A stretch of 22,892 bases of DNA from JBCBST01 sp039819115 (GCA_039819115.1 JBCBST010000044.1:1-22892), one strand, 5' to 3'; numbered from the stretch's first letter, positions 1-8,262 are shown. Made by a program: numbers and translations. The notes: a model not told the origin generated them from the letters alone.

Positions 1-57
1 TCAGATAGCTTTGAAAGCACATTCGAAAATGTTGAAATTCGTGGACAAAGGTATTAA
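1..57 (+). CDS. 3' end of a second copy of the small lipoprotein gene (cut by window edge)
   Basis: Reading frame 1 from the first base gives SDSFESTFENVEIRGQRY and a TAA stop at 55-57. The first eleven residues are identical to residues 148-158 of the minus-strand lipoprotein at 63-554, because the DNA is a perfect inverted repeat. In the plus copy the reading continues as EIRGQRY, while in the minus copy it continues as KSST. A convergent paralogue lying mostly outside the window would explain this. An assembly fold-back at a contig end, or a short inverted duplication with no complete gene behind it, would also explain it. Only 18 codons are visible, so the call rests on conservation of frame and the in-frame stop. 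Confidence 0.35.
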   Translation, partial: SDSFESTFENVEIRGQRY

Positions 58-110
58 CCCGTTTAAGTAGAACTCTTAACATTTTCGAATGTGCTTTCAA
101 AGCTATCTGA
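1..110. repeat. Perfect 33-bp inverted repeat, 44-bp spacer
   Basis: Bases 1-33 are the exact reverse complement of bases 78-110, with 44 bp between the arms. The left arm starts at base 1, so the repeat may extend further out of the window and its true length is unknown. Both arms are in coding phase at the 3' ends of convergent reading frames whose stop codons are only 5 bp apart (58-62). No T-run follows the stem in either direction, which argues against a simple terminator. A recent inverted duplication, gene conversion between two copies, or an assembly artefact are the main explanations. Confidence 0.85.
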
Positions 111-554
111 TCCAAAATCATTGTTGTATTGAAAGTTTATCTGGCCTGAAACACGGTTATTCTCTTTATCAATTTCCGTGAAGCGATAGGTATACGCTCC
201 ATCAATTCCGCCACTGGAAATATCTCCATTAAAAATCATACCCCCTGCAAGATCACTGTACTCTATACCCGTCTGAAACAGATAAAATGAGCTGGTGTCG
301 GCACCGGCGGGGTCGTCATCCGCACGTATGGTAAAGCGAACTCTTTCCTGGGGTCCTTCGGGAGCAAATTGCCAAATCAATAAAAAGTTCTCTCTGGAAT
401 GGCCGTTTAATCCTCCCACAAAGTTCTGTACATCCCGCTGCACAACCAGGTTAAAACATTCCCCGTTTAATGTGGCGTTGGTATCACAACTATCCTCATT
501 TTGACAGGCCATCATACTTCCTGCAAAAACGACAAGTACTAGTAATCGTATCAT
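63..554 (-). CDS. Small secreted lipoprotein of unknown function
   Basis: The 163-residue product begins with a lipoprotein signal peptide (MIRLLVLVVFAGSMMAC), with the lipobox cysteine at residue 17. It is therefore expected to be lipid-anchored in the cell envelope. The rest looks all-beta, and its end pattern (ITEID-like FTEIDKENNRVSGQ followed by FENV) resembles small Bacteroidota lipoproteins of the DUF6252 type; this is a loose pattern match, not a firm family call. A good ribosome site (AGGAAAG) lies just before the ATG, and a 6-bp hairpin (565-587) sits directly upstream of it. An 18-bp motif shared with the response-regulator locus lies 56 nt upstream of the start (611-628). The last four residues (KSST) differ from the tail of the inverted copy (EIRGQRY), so this C-terminus may have been altered by the rearrangement that made the repeat. 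Confidence 0.8.
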   Translation of the reverse strand: MIRLLVLVVFAGSMMACQNEDSCDTNATLNGECFNLVVQRDVQNFVGGLNGHSRENFLLIWQFAPEGPQERVRFTIRADDDPAGADTSSFYLFQTGIEYSDLAGGMIFNGDISSGGIDGAYTYRFTEIDKENNRVSGQINFQYNNDFGSDSFESTFENVKSST

Positions 555-610
555 ATCTTTCCTAAGCTTTGGTTTTTTTGGAAAGCTATGATCTGCTACC
601 AGCTTTAGAT

Positions 611-628
611 ATCACCCAAACGGAGTAA
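611..628 (-). promoter_or_regulatory. Copy 1 of the shared 18-bp operator-like motif
   Basis: On the minus strand this reads TTACTCCGTTTGGGTGAT. Its first 14 bases match copy 2 (7577-7594) at 13 positions, and the whole fits NTACTCCRTTWGGRKKAT. It lies 3 bp beyond the prfC stop codon and 56 nt upstream of the lipoprotein start at 554. The right half departs from a perfect palindrome, so sequence is conserved better than pairing, which suggests a protein-binding DNA site rather than an RNA hairpin. That it is bound by the NarL-type regulator at 7597-8262 is an inference. Confidence 0.5.
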
Positions 629-631
629 TTA

Positions 632-2242
632 TCACCCCTGCTTAAACTTGTACAGGTTGTCGACTCCTACTTTTTCTTCTCCCTGGTTGAGTGCATACAT
701 CGAGTCGAACAAAACAATGGGGTTCTCTTCCATGTCTTTCGTTACATGGGTGGAGTAGCTTGCATTCAGTTTTGCGATCACTTCATCATTTTCCGGCAGC
801 CAGCGTGCACAATAATAAGAAACCGGTGTCTTTACGAGCTCAACACCGTATTCCTGAAGCATCCGATGCTCCACCACTTCGAACTGAAGAATACCTACCG
901 TACCTAAAAGCAGCTCATTGCCTACCCCATTCGGAACCTCAAATACGTGTACTACCCCTTCTTCCGAGAGCTGTTGAAGGCCTTCGCGCAACTGCTTTCG
1001 CTTAAACGGATCTTTGGTGGCAACTTTTTGAAAATGCTCGGGCGTAAATAATGGAATAACGTCAAAGCGAACCGGGTTTTTCTCAAAAATAGTCGTTCCT
1101 ATACGAAATGAACCCGGATTAAAAATGGAAACAATATCTCCAGGATACGCTTCTTCCATCAGTTCTCTTTCATCACCCATTAACGTATGCGGGGTAGCCA
1201 TTTTAATCTTTTTCTTAGTGGTCGCATGCGTTACTTCCACACCGCGCCGGAACTTACCCGATGCAACCCGGATAAACGCTGCACAGTCGCGGTGGCCAGG
1301 GTTCATATTGGCCTGAAGTTTAAAAATGAACCCCGAAAACCCATCGCCAATAACCCGTTCTTCTCCTTCGGCATTTTCGTAACCCTGAGGATACGGTGCC
1401 AGCTGGTAGAAATAGCTGAGAAACACATCTAACCCGAAATTATTGAGCGCCGACCCAAAAAAGACCGGGGTCACTTTTCCGGAACTGTAGGCATCCTTGT
1501 CCATGGTGGCGTACATATCTTCAATCAGCATCACCTCTTCCCGAAAGGCTTCAATTTCTGCCTCGGAAAGGGAACAAGAGGCCAGTCCTTCTTCGAATTC
1601 AACGACGTTTGTTTGTGCTTTTTTAGCTCCGTGATCCGTTTTTTCGTACAGATGAATTTTATTCCCGATCACATCGTAAATACCCTGGAATTTTTGGCCA
1701 TAACCCAGGGGCCAGCTGGCCGGAACGGCTTCTATCCCCAACCGGGATTCTACATTACTTAATACTTCGAGTGGGTCCATCCCCGGGCGGTCACACTTAT
1801 TCACAAATGTGATGACCGGTACTTCCCTGAGCTTGCATACCTCAAATAGCTTTTCCGTCTGCTCTTCCACTCCTTTTGCAACGTCAATAACCATAAGCCC
1901 GGAATCTGCCGCAACCAGGGTTCGAAGGGTATCTTCAGAGAAATCTTTGTGACCAGGGGTGTCGAGAAGATTATACTTAATGCCGTCTTTTTCGAATTTA
2001 AGTACGGAGGAGGTAACAGAAATCCCTCTTTCCTGTTCAATAGCCATCCAGTCTGACGTGGCATGTCGATTGGCTTTTCGCGCCCTTACGGAACCTGCTT
2101 CGTGTACAGCCCCGCCATAAAGCAACAGCTTTTCGGTAAGTGTGGTTTTACCGGCATCGGGGTGAGATATAATTGCAAACGTCCGTCTCCGTTTGGCTTC
2201 TTTAATAATTTCTGATTCGGCTGCTGTTTCTACTTCCGCCAT
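632..2242 (-). CDS. prfC: Peptide chain release factor 3
   Basis: This 536-residue translational GTPase recycles release factors RF1 and RF2 from the ribosome after peptide release; E. coli RF3 has 529 residues. The G domain shows the P-loop SHPDAGKT (26-33), the RGISVTSS switch region (72-79), DTPGH (94-98) and NKCD (148-151). The SHPDAGKT form and the RF3-type C-terminal half separate it from EF-G. The ATG at 2242 is the first start before the conserved core, and only an A-rich tract precedes it instead of a clear Shine-Dalgarno. The gene diverges from the plus-strand lipoprotein at 2334 across 91 bp. It is followed by the small lipoprotein gene 77 bp downstream, with no obvious terminator between them. 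Confidence 0.97.
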   Translation of the reverse strand: MAEVETAAESEIIKEAKRRRTFAIISHPDAGKTTLTEKLLLYGGAVHEAGSVRARKANRHATSDWMAIEQERGISVTSSVLKFEKDGIKYNLLDTPGHKDFSEDTLRTLVAADSGLMVIDVAKGVEEQTEKLFEVCKLREVPVITFVNKCDRPGMDPLEVLSNVESRLGIEAVPASWPLGYGQKFQGIYDVIGNKIHLYEKTDHGAKKAQTNVVEFEEGLASCSLSEAEIEAFREEVMLIEDMYATMDKDAYSSGKVTPVFFGSALNNFGLDVFLSYFYQLAPYPQGYENAEGEERVIGDGFSGFIFKLQANMNPGHRDCAAFIRVASGKFRRGVEVTHATTKKKIKMATPHTLMGDERELMEEAYPGDIVSIFNPGSFRIGTTIFEKNPVRFDVIPLFTPEHFQKVATKDPFKRKQLREGLQQLSEEGVVHVFEVPNGVGNELLLGTVGILQFEVVEHRMLQEYGVELVKTPVSYYCARWLPENDEVIAKLNASYSTHVTKDMEENPIVLFDSMYALNQGEEKVGVDNLYKFKQG

Positions 2243-2333
2243 TCTTTTTTTGATCCATTTTTGAACTTAAAAAATACGAACTATTTTCCTCTGTCTTCAT
2301 AGTTTATTCACATCGTAACTATAGGCTGTTAGC

Positions 2334-3353
2334 ATGCGGTATATTGGGATGCTCTTTCTTTTGGGTTGTATGACCTCTTGTTACTCGCCAAGTGGTACTC
2401 ATTTCGTTGATACCGAGTTAAACCCCGATGTACTCGATCCCTCTTTTCATTTCAGCCCGTCGGTTATCATCGGTGATACCATAAAAGTTAGTCAGGAGCC
2501 CCACTTCTTCTTTACTTTTGATAGAACCCAGTACCAGGTTGATTTCTTTACAACATGGGTAAATTCCGATTCTTTACTTGCTTCGAGTAGCAGGTCTGTA
2601 AGCGATACGGGCTACAGTGTTCCTCTGCAAACCAGTGGTCTCGATGACGGAGAGCATACCCTTACCGTTGTCATCAGATATAAATCTAATTCAGGCAGCG
2701 TACTTGATCAGATGAATCTTGAGTTCATTGAACAACGTCTCCTTATTCCCTTTTGGCTGGAAACCAGTCCACAAGAGCAGTTTCTTAACGTTCAATCTAT
2801 CCAGGAAAACCCGGATGGAACAGTTACCGTAGCATGGGATATGTATCGGTCCATTCAGTTTGGCCGGTACCTGGTTAACAAAGAAGTAGACTATTGGAAC
2901 AGCGGGAATTATACGAGCATCTTTACCCAATCCGTTGAAAACCAGCAAACTCCTGTTTTCATTGATTCCGCCTATGCAGGGCGTTCCGCCAGGTATAGCA
3001 TAAGTTATCAGTTGGAAAACCAACACTGGTTTGAAGATCCCATACCTGGTGGCTCCATAGATATAGCCGGAGGCAAACCTAAACTCTTAGCCTTTGAGAC
3101 TTTGGCTGCTAATCAGAACCGGGTTACCTGGACCCAATTCAACCATCCTCTTGTGTTCCAGGAGTATGAAATCAGGGTTGATCAACCAGGGTCGGTTCCA
3201 AATCTGCCATCCAGGTTCACCGTTACTTCGCCGGATGATACCGTTCTGGTATTTAATCATAGTAATCCCAGAAGGATCATCTTATATGTATTAGATAACC
3301 ATCAAAGAATGGATCCATCCCTTAAAGACACATTAATGGTTACCACGCAATGA
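2334..3353 (+). CDS. Putative lipoprotein with fibronectin type III-like domains
   Basis: The 339-residue product starts with a short hydrophobic leader ending in CMTSC, with the likely lipidated cysteine at residue 16. The mature part is rich in beta-strand patterns. Two stretches look like fibronectin type III modules: around 155-240 (NPDGTVTVAWDMY ... GRYLV) and around 250-335 (NRVTWTQFNHPL ... YEIRV). I do not recognise a catalytic motif. Its stop overlaps the start of the next gene as ATGA, so the two proteins are probably made together. An envelope lipoprotein partnered with an outer-membrane protein is a reasonable inference; the ligand or role is unknown. The ATG at 2334 has only a weak ribosome site. 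Confidence 0.8.
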   Translation: MRYIGMLFLLGCMTSCYSPSGTHFVDTELNPDVLDPSFHFSPSVIIGDTIKVSQEPHFFFTFDRTQYQVDFFTTWVNSDSLLASSSRSVSDTGYSVPLQTSGLDDGEHTLTVVIRYKSNSGSVLDQMNLEFIEQRLLIPFWLETSPQEQFLNVQSIQENPDGTVTVAWDMYRSIQFGRYLVNKEVDYWNSGNYTSIFTQSVENQQTPVFIDSAYAGRSARYSISYQLENQHWFEDPIPGGSIDIAGGKPKLLAFETLAANQNRVTWTQFNHPLVFQEYEIRVDQPGSVPNLPSRFTVTSPDDTVLVFNHSNPRRIILYVLDNHQRMDPSLKDTLMVTTQ

Positions 3354-4063
3354 AATCCCTTTGTGCCCTTATAGTGTGTCTTTTCTGCTTTGTGCCCAAC
3401 CTGATGGCTCAGAAAATGGTTCTGGAACCGTATGTTGGTATCGGCTTGCATAGTTTTGACGACGTTACCCTGCTACAGGATCAGCTATCGGTTATTAATG
3501 GAGTACAGCTGCCATCGGTAGATCGGTTTCCTGAACGACCCGCTTTCAGGCTGTATGTGTATAGAGAAACCCAAAAAGAGTTGATTGGCGTTTTTTTAGG
3601 GATGAGTTCATCCGGAGCACGTTCTGCCTTGAGTGATGCAAATGGAGGGGCCACCGTGGACCAGATAATCACAAACTATGAACTTGGGTTTTTTGTGGAA
3701 CTACCCTTCGGAATCCAGCCCGATATCGTGAGGGATCGATATCTGTTTTTTCGCATGCAGGTTAGCGCCCTCCTTTCGACGCTGGAAATTGAAAACTCGG
3801 TCTTCGTCTCAAATGGAAGCAGGACCATAGCAAAAGAGCGTTTTGCTGCCCAAAATGCAGTTATCACCCCTTCTTTGGGGTACCGGTTCCAGGTTAAAGG
3901 ACAACCCTTTATCCTCTCGGCTGGTTATGCCTTGCAGGTCACCAATTTTCCATTCCACCTGATGAATGAGCGTGACTTCACGCTTCAATTGAATCAAAAT
4001 AACGATGTGGGAGTCGGTTTCAGTGGCCTTCAATTTGGCCTTTCGGCTCCCTTTCGATTTTAA
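3350..4063 (+). CDS. Small outer-membrane beta-barrel-like protein
   Basis: The 237-residue product has a type I signal peptide (MKSLCALIVCLFCFVPNLMA, cleavage before QK). It then shows alternating hydrophobic strands, for example PYVGIGLHSF, FRLYVYRE and SLGYRFQVKG, and ends in an aromatic residue (SAPFRF). A C-terminal phenylalanine with alternating strands is typical of outer-membrane barrels handled by the BAM machinery. The start overlaps the stop of the preceding lipoprotein gene (ATGA at 3350-3353), indicating translational coupling. Its TAA is directly followed by the stop of the convergent Asp-box gene with no base between. No specific family is recognised. Confidence 0.75.
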   Translation: MKSLCALIVCLFCFVPNLMAQKMVLEPYVGIGLHSFDDVTLLQDQLSVINGVQLPSVDRFPERPAFRLYVYRETQKELIGVFLGMSSSGARSALSDANGGATVDQIITNYELGFFVELPFGIQPDIVRDRYLFFRMQVSALLSTLEIENSVFVSNGSRTIAKERFAAQNAVITPSLGYRFQVKGQPFILSAGYALQVTNFPFHLMNERDFTLQLNQNNDVGVGFSGLQFGLSAPFRF

Positions 4064-5410
4064 TTACTTCACAATCATCATTTTTCGGGTTTCAACTACG
4101 TTTCCTGCCTGTAAACGATATACATACATTCCTGAGACCAGGGCCGAGGCGTTGAACGTTACGGTATGCTGGCCGGATGCAAATCGTCCATTGGCAACGG
4201 TTGCCACTTGCTGTCCCAACATATTATACACCGTAAGTCTTACCGACTCCGCCGAGGGCAGGTTGAACGAGATGTTTGTGGTTGGGTTAAACGGATTGGG
4301 GTAGTTTTGAGACAAACTGACTTCCTGTGGCTGTTCGAGGCGGTCTTCCTCGTTCGATGTTAGAAACTCGCCTAAATCTCTTTTGTATAACGTTGTTGTA
4401 TTCCCCGATCGGGTAGCGAACACGTGAGTTTCTCCAGCAGCCATTAAGAATAACTCCGAACCCCGGTCGTACTCTACCATCCCATCCGTAATATCCATAG
4501 ACGTGTTTGTATCCAGGTTGACCAGCCAAATACTGGACGTACCCGGACCGGAATCCTGAAAAGAAAGAAGAACGCTGTTACCTACTGCAATGCCTCTGGC
4601 GAGTGTTCCCGTAGCCTCCAGCCCAAGCTCATCCATGGTGAGAATCGTCCACGTATCGCCAAAATCGTTACTTACTTCCACACCCCGGTCGGTTACGGCT
4701 ACGATACGATCGCCAGCTATAGACGTAGTAAGATACGACTGGTCATCGTCTGTTAATTCCAGTACCGGTTTCCATTCTGAACTGTCTTTGTGCACGCGAT
4801 ACAAACCCTCTGCATCATTTCTTGTTCTTAGAAAGAAGTAAGAACCAGCTGCAAATAGCCCTCCTATCGATTTATCGCTGTTTCCATCATCAAATGTGGA
4901 AAAGGGAGTCCAGGTGTTTCCCTCATCCGTACTTTTAAATATTCCATTCTCTCCATTCAGTGAGGAAAAGACAAATACCGATCCGGTTAACGAAACATAA
5001 AGGGGAGCATAAAATGCAGGTAATCCGCCAAACGTCGGGTTTAACGCCGTCCAGCTTTCTCCACGATCGGTGCTTATTCTCAATTCTTTGGCCCCAAAGA
5101 TGGAAACTCCGTAATTATACATCGTTTCCTCATCCACATTAAGAAAGGCTGCGTATGATTTTGTTTTATCATCACTTTCTGCCTTTGTCCATGTTCCCCC
5201 AAATGTATCCGTATAAAACAGTTCGTACGCAAACGTGGACGGGTTTAAACCCCAGCTAAAAAAGCGGTCTCCATTTGCATAGATCCCTGAAACGGCAGCT
5301 ACATTTTGGTTGGTGAGCAGGGTGTCTATTCCGGTTTCGTCTGTCCATTGAGCCTGTACAGAACAAACGATAAGCATGGGGATGTATAGAGTGAGAATGG
5401 CATGTTTCAT
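4064..5410 (-). CDS. Secreted Asp-box (BNR-like) protein with type IX sorting domain
   Basis: The 448-residue protein has a signal peptide (about 1-20, ending SVQA) and then a beta-propeller-like body. Asp-box motifs of the form S-x-D-x-G-x-x-W occur at 113-120 (STDRGESW), 160-167 (STDEGNTW) and 247-254 (SNDFGDTW), with a degenerate one near 67-75. The C-terminus (about 366-448) is a type IX secretion sorting domain with LSQNYPNPFNPTT, YNMLGQQV and a terminal MMIVK. The product is thus expected at the cell surface or released after crossing the outer membrane. Asp-boxes occur in sialidases and in sortilin/VPS10-like and photosystem assembly-type propellers. I see no sialidase active-site set, so no enzyme is claimed. 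It follows its 697-residue paralogue by 10 bp, with a good AGGAGAG ribosome site, so the two are co-transcribed. Confidence 0.88.
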   Translation of the reverse strand: MKHAILTLYIPMLIVCSVQAQWTDETGIDTLLTNQNVAAVSGIYANGDRFFSWGLNPSTFAYELFYTDTFGGTWTKAESDDKTKSYAAFLNVDEETMYNYGVSIFGAKELRISTDRGESWTALNPTFGGLPAFYAPLYVSLTGSVFVFSSLNGENGIFKSTDEGNTWTPFSTFDDGNSDKSIGGLFAAGSYFFLRTRNDAEGLYRVHKDSSEWKPVLELTDDDQSYLTTSIAGDRIVAVTDRGVEVSNDFGDTWTILTMDELGLEATGTLARGIAVGNSVLLSFQDSGPGTSSIWLVNLDTNTSMDITDGMVEYDRGSELFLMAAGETHVFATRSGNTTTLYKRDLGEFLTSNEEDRLEQPQEVSLSQNYPNPFNPTTNISFNLPSAESVRLTVYNMLGQQVATVANGRFASGQHTVTFNASALVSGMYVYRLQAGNVVETRKMMIVK

Positions 5411-5420
5411 GGATACTCTC

Positions 5421-7514
5421 CTATTTGATTAATGTCATTTTTTGTGTTTCAGTATATCCGGCTGCTTCTATTCGATAGAGATACACTCCAGAGGAAAGGT
5501 CAGAACCGTCGAACGAAAGGGTATGCTCACCAGCTGTAAATTTGCCGGACGCCATCACCCCCACCTTTTGACCCAACATATTGTACACCGTGATACGTAC
5601 ATCAGCCGATTCAGGCAGGCTGAACGTTACCTTCGTGGTTGGGTTAAAGGGGTTGGGATAATTCTGAGAGAGGGAGGCTCGGGTTACCGCCGCTATATCG
5701 TCCTCAAGAATACTGACCGATGTGAAATCCAGTTTATGCAGGGAATTTGTCGACTGGCCAAAATACAGGCTCCCGTTGTGATAGATCGATGTTCCAACAA
5801 ATCCAAACCGTTCATCAATACCCTTGGAACTAACTTCAGACCATGTTATCCCCTCATCTTCTGATTGGTAAAAGCCGGCACTGGTTTGAGCATATAAAGT
5901 ATGCTCCCCAACGGAAAGCCTGGTCACTCCTCCGATAATATCGTTCAGCTGTGTTTCCGGTGCGGTCCATGTTTCCCCTGCATCTTCTGAAACAGAAACC
6001 CCTCCTCCGGTAAACAAGGATGCACGGGCAGCAAATACTTTGCCGTTTAACGTGACTATTTGTGGTACCGAAATTCCAAGCTCAGATGAAGAGGCCCATG
6101 TTTCTCCTCCATCTGTCGATCGGGCATATCCCCCCAGCACGTTGGGTTGAGCGTAATACACAAACATCGTGTCACCTAAAAAGGCGAACCCTGTGGGTAA
6201 TTGACTTCCAAGCTGAAAATTTGCTGTTACCTCCTTCCAGGTGGCACCACCATCCTCTGATTTTTCAATCCTGTTTACATCGTTTGCTAACACGGTATTA
6301 CCGTCTGCTTCGATTGCAACTGCAGGTGGCCCTCCTCCAATTAAATTCCATTCCCCGTTGTTTGTCCTTCTATACATTCCCTGACTGGTTGACACAATAA
6401 CCGTGTTTCCCGATACAGTAAGGTCTAATATTCCCCGGTTTTCAATCGATTCCGCCACCGGGCTAAAGTCCGAGCCATCTTCGGTTTTAATAGGGTTGAT
6501 TTCATTCGCAAATATGAACAGCTCATCGCCATAACTCTTAAACCTGGTTATGGTAACATGGCTAAGTTGAGTTGTGATATCGGAAAAGGATATGGTTGTA
6601 TTCTTATTCTCATCAGAAATGAATACACCACCTGTTGTTCCTAACACAAATCGGTCATTCAGAGATAAGGAACCCGTGATATTAGCAACGTTCAGGTCTT
6701 GCTCAATCTGTTGCCAGGTTTTTGCAGAATCCCGGGTTACATAAATCCCGTTATTCGTAAATGCCCATAATTGTTCGTTTTCCTGTATAAAACTTTGGAC
6801 AAGGGCCGCTCCAAATCCAGCTCCCTGCACCTGCCATACTGAATCCTGATCCAGGCTAAACACGCGCTGACTCCCTGCTAATAGCTTTCCATCGATTTCA
6901 ACGACGGCTCCTATTTCTGAAAACCGAAATATGATATCTGAACTGGACCCAATGGCAGGAGAAAGCGTTGTTCCATAATCCGTTGACTTTCGCACCGACC
7001 CTTGTCCCAGCATATATAAAGTGCTACCAATCGACTGAGCATGCGCCCCAATGCCAACTCCCCCCAAATCTTCAAATGTGGCTCCCTGATCAGATGAACG
7101 GTATAAAACTCCAAAATTGCTCACCACAAACAGGGTATCCTGGATGGATGCAAAATCGAATGCCAGTACAAAAGCACCTAGTCCACCCGTTGGGGTCCAG
7201 GTATCTCCGCCATCCGTTGATACAAACACCTTGTCTCCAAATCCACCATCATTTGCTCCTGCATATAACGCATTACTTGTGGCTGCCAAGGCGTTAATGT
7301 CGGCTAATGGTGGAATACCGTTCATCACTTCCACCCAGCTTTGCCCTAAGTCTTCTGATTTATAAATGATGTTCGCCGTGGAAACATAGAGATTACCGTT
7401 CAGTTCGGTAATTGCACCGATGTTAGCGCCACTTAGTTCGTCCAGCTTAACCCACTGAGCATTGGCTTGAATGGAGATCACCAGCAGGAACAGTAACCAT
7501 AAACAGGGTTTCAT
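5421..7514 (-). CDS. Large secreted Asp-box (BNR-like) protein with type IX sorting domain
   Basis: The 697-residue protein has a signal peptide (1-19, ending ANA). About nine Asp-box motifs follow, at 53-60, 99-106, 140-147, 177-184, 260-267, 419-426, 466-473, 509-516 and 551-558; the clearest are STDGGDTW, SEDGGATW and STDGGETW. The spacing suits one or two multi-bladed propellers. Residues 614-697 form a type IX sorting domain (LSQNYPNPFNPTT, YNMLGQKV, terminal MTLIK). It is a paralogue of the downstream 448-residue protein. The gene lies 82 bp after the response-regulator gene. That gap holds the shared 18-bp motif and an 11-bp hairpin just before the ribosome site, so it may have its own promoter and leader control. 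The function is unknown; surface binding or adhesion is as likely as glycan cleavage. Confidence 0.9.
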   Translation of the reverse strand: MKPCLWLLFLLVISIQANAQWVKLDELSGANIGAITELNGNLYVSTANIIYKSEDLGQSWVEVMNGIPPLADINALAATSNALYAGANDGGFGDKVFVSTDGGDTWTPTGGLGAFVLAFDFASIQDTLFVVSNFGVLYRSSDQGATFEDLGGVGIGAHAQSIGSTLYMLGQGSVRKSTDYGTTLSPAIGSSSDIIFRFSEIGAVVEIDGKLLAGSQRVFSLDQDSVWQVQGAGFGAALVQSFIQENEQLWAFTNNGIYVTRDSAKTWQQIEQDLNVANITGSLSLNDRFVLGTTGGVFISDENKNTTISFSDITTQLSHVTITRFKSYGDELFIFANEINPIKTEDGSDFSPVAESIENRGILDLTVSGNTVIVSTSQGMYRRTNNGEWNLIGGGPPAVAIEADGNTVLANDVNRIEKSEDGGATWKEVTANFQLGSQLPTGFAFLGDTMFVYYAQPNVLGGYARSTDGGETWASSSELGISVPQIVTLNGKVFAARASLFTGGGVSVSEDAGETWTAPETQLNDIIGGVTRLSVGEHTLYAQTSAGFYQSEDEGITWSEVSSKGIDERFGFVGTSIYHNGSLYFGQSTNSLHKLDFTSVSILEDDIAAVTRASLSQNYPNPFNPTTKVTFSLPESADVRITVYNMLGQKVGVMASGKFTAGEHTLSFDGSDLSSGVYLYRIEAAGYTETQKMTLIK

Positions 7515-7520
7515 AGATTT

Positions 7521-7551
7521 CTTTTCATTGACTTAGGCATTCAATGAAAAG
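7521..7551 (-). promoter_or_regulatory. Leader hairpin before the 697-residue Asp-box gene
   Basis: CTTTTCATTGA at 7521-7531 pairs perfectly with TCAATGAAAAG at 7541-7551 around a 9-nt loop. On the minus strand the stem ends only 6 nt before the ATG at 7514 and includes the purine-rich AAAAG that could serve as ribosome site. No T-run follows it, so it is not a standard terminator. Control of translation start or protection of the 5' end is an inference. Confidence 0.55.
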
Positions 7552-7576
7552 ATTGGGTTTTACGTAACCCTGGTAC

Positions 7577-7594
7577 ATCCCCCAAACGGAGTAT
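7577..7594 (-). promoter_or_regulatory. Copy 2 of the shared 18-bp operator-like motif
   Basis: On the minus strand this is ATACTCCGTTTGGGGGAT. It lies 2 bp past the response-regulator stop and 62 nt upstream of the 697-residue Asp-box start. It shares the flank AAAATACTCC with copy 3 and CTCCGTTTGGG with copy 1. Placement upstream of a gene in all three cases supports a regulatory role, with the neighbouring NarL-type regulator as the natural candidate binder. Confidence 0.55.
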
Positions 7595-7596
7595 TT

Positions 7597-8262
7597 TTAT
7601 ACTACGTTTCTCTGTATAGCCAGCTTAACCGCAGCAGCCCTGGAGCTAACCTGCATTTTGCGATAAATATTTTTGATATGGGTTTTTACTGTCCAGGGAG
7701 ATAAAAACACCACTTCTGCGATTTCTTTATTAGACTTTCCGTCCACGACATGCTCTAAAATCCGACGTTCTGCTGTGCTTAATTGAAACGGTATGATGTG
7801 CTCCCTTTTATCCTCTTCTTTAGGTGGGTTAGCCACCAACTGCATCATTTTCCTGGCAATGGTGGGAGAAATAGGTGACCCTCCTTTTTTTACCTCTTCG
7901 ATCGATGTAACCACATCATCAATGGGGGTGTCTTTTAATAAATACCCGGTTGCCCCTACCTGGATGGATTCAAAGAGCCGTTCATCATCCTCAAAGATGG
8001 TGAACATGATCACCTCCACTTCCGGGAACTGCTCCTTTATTCTGAACGTGGTTTCAATCCCTGATATACCGGGGAGTTCAATATCCATTAATATCACATC
8101 CGGAACCGGAATCCCTTCATCTAATAGTTTTTCTTCACATTTTTCGCCACTAGCGGTACAAAAACTCACTTCTATGTGATCATAAAACCCCAGTAACTCT
8201 CTTAAGCGTTTTCTGAAGATATCGTGATCTTCAACTATGGCAACGGTTAGTTTTGTATTCAT
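7597..8262 (-). CDS. NarL/FixJ-family response regulator
   Basis: The 221-residue protein has an N-terminal receiver domain (about 5-122) with acidic pocket E11/D12, phospho-acceptor D60 (in DVILMDIELP), T88 and K110. A LuxR-type helix-turn-helix follows at about 160-218 (LSTAERRILEHVVDGKSNKE, then SPWTVKTHIKNIYRKM). All residues needed for phosphorylation are present. Its gene starts 50 bp after the end of the propeller kinase gene and runs in the same direction. HisKA_3 kinases normally signal to NarL-type regulators, so the pairing is strong. A palindromic 18-bp motif sits 44 nt upstream of its start, overlapping the end of the kinase gene, which suggests autoregulation by an internal promoter. 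Confidence 0.95.
   Translation of the reverse strand: MNTKLTVAIVEDHDIFRKRLRELLGFYDHIEVSFCTASGEKCEEKLLDEGIPVPDVILMDIELPGISGIETTFRIKEQFPEVEVIMFTIFEDDERLFESIQVGATGYLLKDTPIDDVVTSIEEVKKGGSPISPTIARKMMQLVANPPKEEDKREHIIPFQLSTAERRILEHVVDGKSNKEIAEVVFLSPWTVKTHIKNIYRKMQVSSRAAAVKLAIQRNVV

Noticed and set aside
1..110. Inverted repeat as a bidirectional terminator
   Set aside because: The stem is unusually long, the loop is 44 nt, there is no T-run on either side, and both arms are in coding phase.
3494..3506. TTAATGGAGTACA resembling half of the 18-bp motif
   Set aside because: The opposite half-site is missing and it lies inside a plus-strand coding region, so chance is the simplest reading.
4064..7514. 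Calling the Asp-box proteins sialidases
   Set aside because: Asp-boxes occur in many propellers, and I could not see the arginine triad and other catalytic residues of sialidases.
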